Below, one piece after another: positions 5,422 through 6,940 of a DNA stretch of 6,940 nucleotides. Made by a program: the position numbers and the translations under genes. The notes under the pieces are model-generated. The model made no database searches, was not told where the DNA came from, and saw nothing but the letters and a program-made list of their open reading frames with translations. The DNA lies in NCBI GenBank assembly GCA_051653405.1, contig JBOFWC010000319.1, forward strand, positions 1 to 6,940, given 5' to 3'. Source of the stretch: Proteocatella sp051653405 (GTDB lineage Bacteria > Bacillota > Clostridia > Peptostreptococcales > Filifactoraceae). Each line of letters opens with the position of its first letter. The stretch's first letter is position 1.

Positions 5422-5874
5422 TTACGCTAATTTTTTTAGTTCATTAAACGTATATTCAGCATTATGCATATTTGCTAATGATACTGCCCAACCTGCTATA
5501 TCAAAACCATTAGGTCCTGGAATTGCACTTGTTGCTTGTTTAATAACAGCAATTACTTTCTCCCCAGTAGTTTCGCCATATCTAATAGAGTCAATTATTC
5601 TTGCAAAGAAAATATGCTTACTACATTTTAAAGCTGTTGCATAATAATCAACATAAGCATCCATAACACTTTCACTTATTTTATTCCCGCTGTCTAAATA
5701 ATATCTATAGTTTTTTACCATGTCCCTTATTTTAGCTTTTTGACGATCAGTTGGTTGCTCTTCAACAAGTAGTTTAAAACTAGTTCTACCATCTGATATA
5801 GTGTATCTATTTACCCCTCTAGCCACTGGCTCATAAGTGTATGAAAAACGTCCTAATTTTTTTCCTGTTCCCAT
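5422..5874 (-). CDS. Unrecognised 150-aa protein, candidate sigma-controlled effector 2
   Basis: I do not recognise the family. The start is the ATG at 5874, six bases after AAAGGAG; an upstream TTG frame from 5895 is rejected for the same reason as at the first copy. No signal peptide is present. The N-terminus is basic (GTGKKLGRFSYTYEP), the middle is Tyr/charge-rich (RQKAKIRDMVKNYRYYLDSG, 44-63), and the C-terminal third is hydrophobic and Gly/Ala-rich (VIAVIKQATSAIPGPNGFDI then AGWAVSLANM, 107-136), which could interact with membranes. Its leader is about 93% identical to that of the 143-aa gene, but the proteins are different from the first codon. It is divergent from lipoprotein 2 and convergent with lipoprotein 1. 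I infer an alternative effector (bacteriocin/toxin) in the same regulon; no catalytic motif is visible. Confidence 0.75.
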   Translation of the reverse strand: MGTGKKLGRFSYTYEPVARGVNRYTISDGRTSFKLLVEEQPTDRQKAKIRDMVKNYRYYLDSGNKISESVMDAYVDYYATALKCSKHIFFARIIDSIRYGETTGEKVIAVIKQATSAIPGPNGFDIAGWAVSLANMHNAEYTFNELKKLA

Positions 5875-5961
5875 AATTAATTCTCCTTTTCTCAATTAAA
5901 ATATATTAAATTATCTATATAAAACTTTAACTTCATGGCCATGTTGTTTTGTCTTACACTA

Positions 5962-5993
5962 TATAAAGACGTTTACTACTTTCCAAATGTAAA
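5962..5993 (-). promoter_or_regulatory. Group-5 sigma (TcdR/UviA-type) promoter of effector 2
   Basis: TTTACA (5993-5988), a 17-bp spacer and GTCTTTATA (5970-5962) on the minus strand. The core elements are identical to those at 634-665, although the spacer has diverged. No housekeeping-type promoter competes in this leader. Confidence 0.75.
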
Positions 5994-6001
5994 CCTTTTA
6001 T

Positions 6002-6026
6002 TTATGAATCTTTAAAATTTGACATG
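6002..6026 (-). pseudogene. Amidase 3'-end remnant
   Basis: Minus-strand bases 6026-6002 still encode QILKIHK and stop, the last seven residues of the LysM amidase (694-670). Upstream of this the sequence switches, after 5 bases, to the lipoprotein upstream region. It is a scar showing that this leader was copied from behind the amidase gene, or that the regulatory genes were deleted here. Confidence 0.85.
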
Positions 6027-6030
6027 CTGT

Positions 6031-6138
6031 CCAAATTCATAAAATAAAAGCTTAAACTCATAATTTGAATGAATTAACATTTTTATTATGCTATAATTTA
6101 ATTAAACATAATTTATTTTTTAACAAAAAGGAGTTTTT
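6031..6138 (+). repeat. Lipoprotein upstream repeat, copy 2
   Basis: This matches 2337-2449, including the extended -10 TGCTATAAT (6089-6097) and AAAAAGGAG (6125-6133). It adjoins the amidase remnant, whereas copy 1 adjoins the sigma-gene control region. Confidence 0.85.
6089..6097 (+). promoter_or_regulatory. Extended -10 promoter of lipoprotein 2
   Basis: TGCTATAAT is conserved exactly from copy 1, 41 bases before the ATG. It is divergent from the effector 2 promoter, with about 95 bp between the two -35/-10 regions, so the pair could be transcribed independently by two sigma factors. Confidence 0.6.
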
Positions 6139-6940
6139 ATGCAGAAAAAACACGCAATTAGTATTATTTTAGCTTGTATTTTATTTATTTTGACAGGATG
6201 TAGTAATAATGAAACGGAGCAAACAGTTACAATAGATGCTTTAAAAATAGGTGATTATATAGAATTTGGAAAATATGATGAACAGCCAATTCTTTGGAGA
6301 GTAATCCATATTGATGAAAACGGAAATCCACTTATATTTTCAGATAGAATACTATCATTAAAAGCTTTTGATTCAATGGGAGATTATCATAAAAATGCAG
6401 AAAGAAAAGAAGGCGGTAGTAGTTATTGGAAAGATTCAAATATAAGACAGTGGCTCAATAGTTCTGAGAATGCAGGAGAAATAAAGTGGATACAAAATCC
6501 ACCAAATAAAGACAATATATTTACTGTAATGGATGGAGAAAAGAATTTTGCATATGATAAAGAAAAAGGATTTTTAGCTGATGGTAATTTTACAGAAGCT
6601 GAAAGAGGTATTATACATCCTGTACTTCATAAGACATTATTATGTGAATTAGATATGGATAAAAAAACTGGAGGAACTACTAAACATATAGCTAATGTGG
6701 ATATATCATCCGCTGTAGGTAATTATGATGATGCATATTATGAAAATGTAGAAGATAAAGTATTTTTATTAGATATAAAAGAAGTTAGAACTTATGTTAT
6801 TGAAAATAAAGAAGATTTTAATGATGATTTTTATATTGGAAAACCTACTAAAGAACTCGTTAAAAAATCTATTGAGTATAACGTTCGTCCTTATATCGGA
6901 GGAACTTTCTTTGATGATGACAAACCCTATTCTTATTGTT
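6139..6940 (+). CDS. DUF6273-type lipoprotein, copy 2 (cut by window end)
   Basis: This is the second copy of the lipoprotein. The first 267 residues are present and the frame is open at the window edge. It has the same signal peptide and LTGC lipobox with Cys21, and the same DUF6273-like KIGDYIEFGKYDEQPILWRV and YWKDSNIRQWLN segments. By my count about 36 of 267 residues differ from copy 1 (about 86% identity). Differences are denser just after the lipidated Cys (residues 22-34) and around residues 178-188 (GNTHYSANAEI in copy 1, GTTKHIANVDI in copy 2), while long stretches between are unchanged. The start is the ATG at 6139 with AAAAAGGAG before it. By analogy with copy 1, the gene probably ends at a terminator shared with another leftward gene beyond the window. 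Confidence 0.88.
   Translation, partial: MQKKHAISIILACILFILTGCSNNETEQTVTIDALKIGDYIEFGKYDEQPILWRVIHIDENGNPLIFSDRILSLKAFDSMGDYHKNAERKEGGSSYWKDSNIRQWLNSSENAGEIKWIQNPPNKDNIFTVMDGEKNFAYDKEKGFLADGNFTEAERGIIHPVLHKTLLCELDMDKKTGGTTKHIANVDISSAVGNYDDAYYENVEDKVFLLDIKEVRTYVIENKEDFNDDFYIGKPTKELVKKSIEYNVRPYIGGTFFDDDKPYSYC

Larger units (their letters stand above)
5875..6026 (-). repeat. Leader/promoter repeat, copy 2
   Basis: This is the counterpart of 545-694. Differences cluster in the promoter spacer and A/T runs: 4 of 17 spacer bases differ, while the -35, the -10, the inverted repeat over the -10 and CATGGCCATG (5934-5943) are unchanged. The far end includes the last codons and stop of the amidase gene. 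Confidence 0.9.

Noticed and set aside
3443..5422. Reading the two hairpin regions as 44-bp terminal inverted repeats of one element
   Set aside because: The hairpin is palindromic, so a direct repeat also looks inverted. The identical loop (GATTT in the same orientation) and the reconstructed empty site favour a 23-bp direct repeat with shorter 17-bp terminal repeats.
5023..5644. Plus-strand frames of 94 and 108 codons opposite the intron 5' region and effector 2
   Set aside because: One covers intron RNA and the other is antisense to the 150-aa gene, which has a conserved leader and a good Shine-Dalgarno. Neither has its own start signals.

Overview
The window is AT-rich, uses strong purine-rich ribosome binding sites (AAAGGAG, AGGAGG), and carries a UviA/TcdR/BotR-type sigma factor beside a UviB/BhlA-type holin. 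This points to a Clostridium-group Firmicute. It looks like an accessory locus (plasmid, toxin/bacteriocin or prophage-derived region), not core chromosome.

Left part (1-2449). A leftward operon encodes a group-5 (TcdR/UviA-like) sigma factor (2106-1546), a 75-aa holin-like peptide (1498-1271) and an N-acetylmuramoyl-L-alanine amidase with one LysM repeat (1260-670). Downstream is an unrecognised 143-aa protein (544-113) with its own promoter. The promoter before this small gene, the one before a second small gene at 5874-5422, and the one before the sigma gene all share TTTACA, a 17-bp spacer and ACGTC(T/A)TTA. TTTACA is the -35 element expected for this sigma family. The arrangement (alternative sigma, holin, wall hydrolase, small cytoplasmic protein without a signal peptide) resembles clostridial toxin or bacteriocin loci such as uviA-uviB-bcn or tcdR-tcdE, where a product lacking a signal peptide is released by a holin/lysis system.

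Middle (2450-5421). A rightward DUF6273-type lipoprotein gene faces the second small gene. The bidirectional terminator between them is interrupted by a 1.9-kb mobile element (3476-5389). The element has 17-bp imperfect terminal inverted repeats and is flanked by a 23-bp direct repeat of the terminator hairpin. It contains a decayed IS1182-like transposase tail and a 3'-truncated group II intron whose 5' end lies just after a terminator-like hairpin. The intron reverse transcriptase reading frame runs directly into transposase-derived sequence.

Right part (5422-6940). A second, different 150-aa small protein has almost the same 150-bp leader as the first, with identity stopping at the start codon. 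Behind it lies a 25-bp remnant of the amidase 3' end, then a second copy of the lipoprotein promoter and gene (about 86% protein identity), which runs off the window. The locus therefore looks like a repeating cassette: small effector-like gene under the alternative sigma factor, plus a lipoprotein gene under an ordinary-looking promoter. My working hypothesis is a bacteriocin/toxin array with exchangeable effectors, lipoprotein partners (possibly immunity proteins) and a shared sigma-holin-amidase release module. The sigma, holin, amidase and promoter parts are well supported. The effector and immunity roles are inference.
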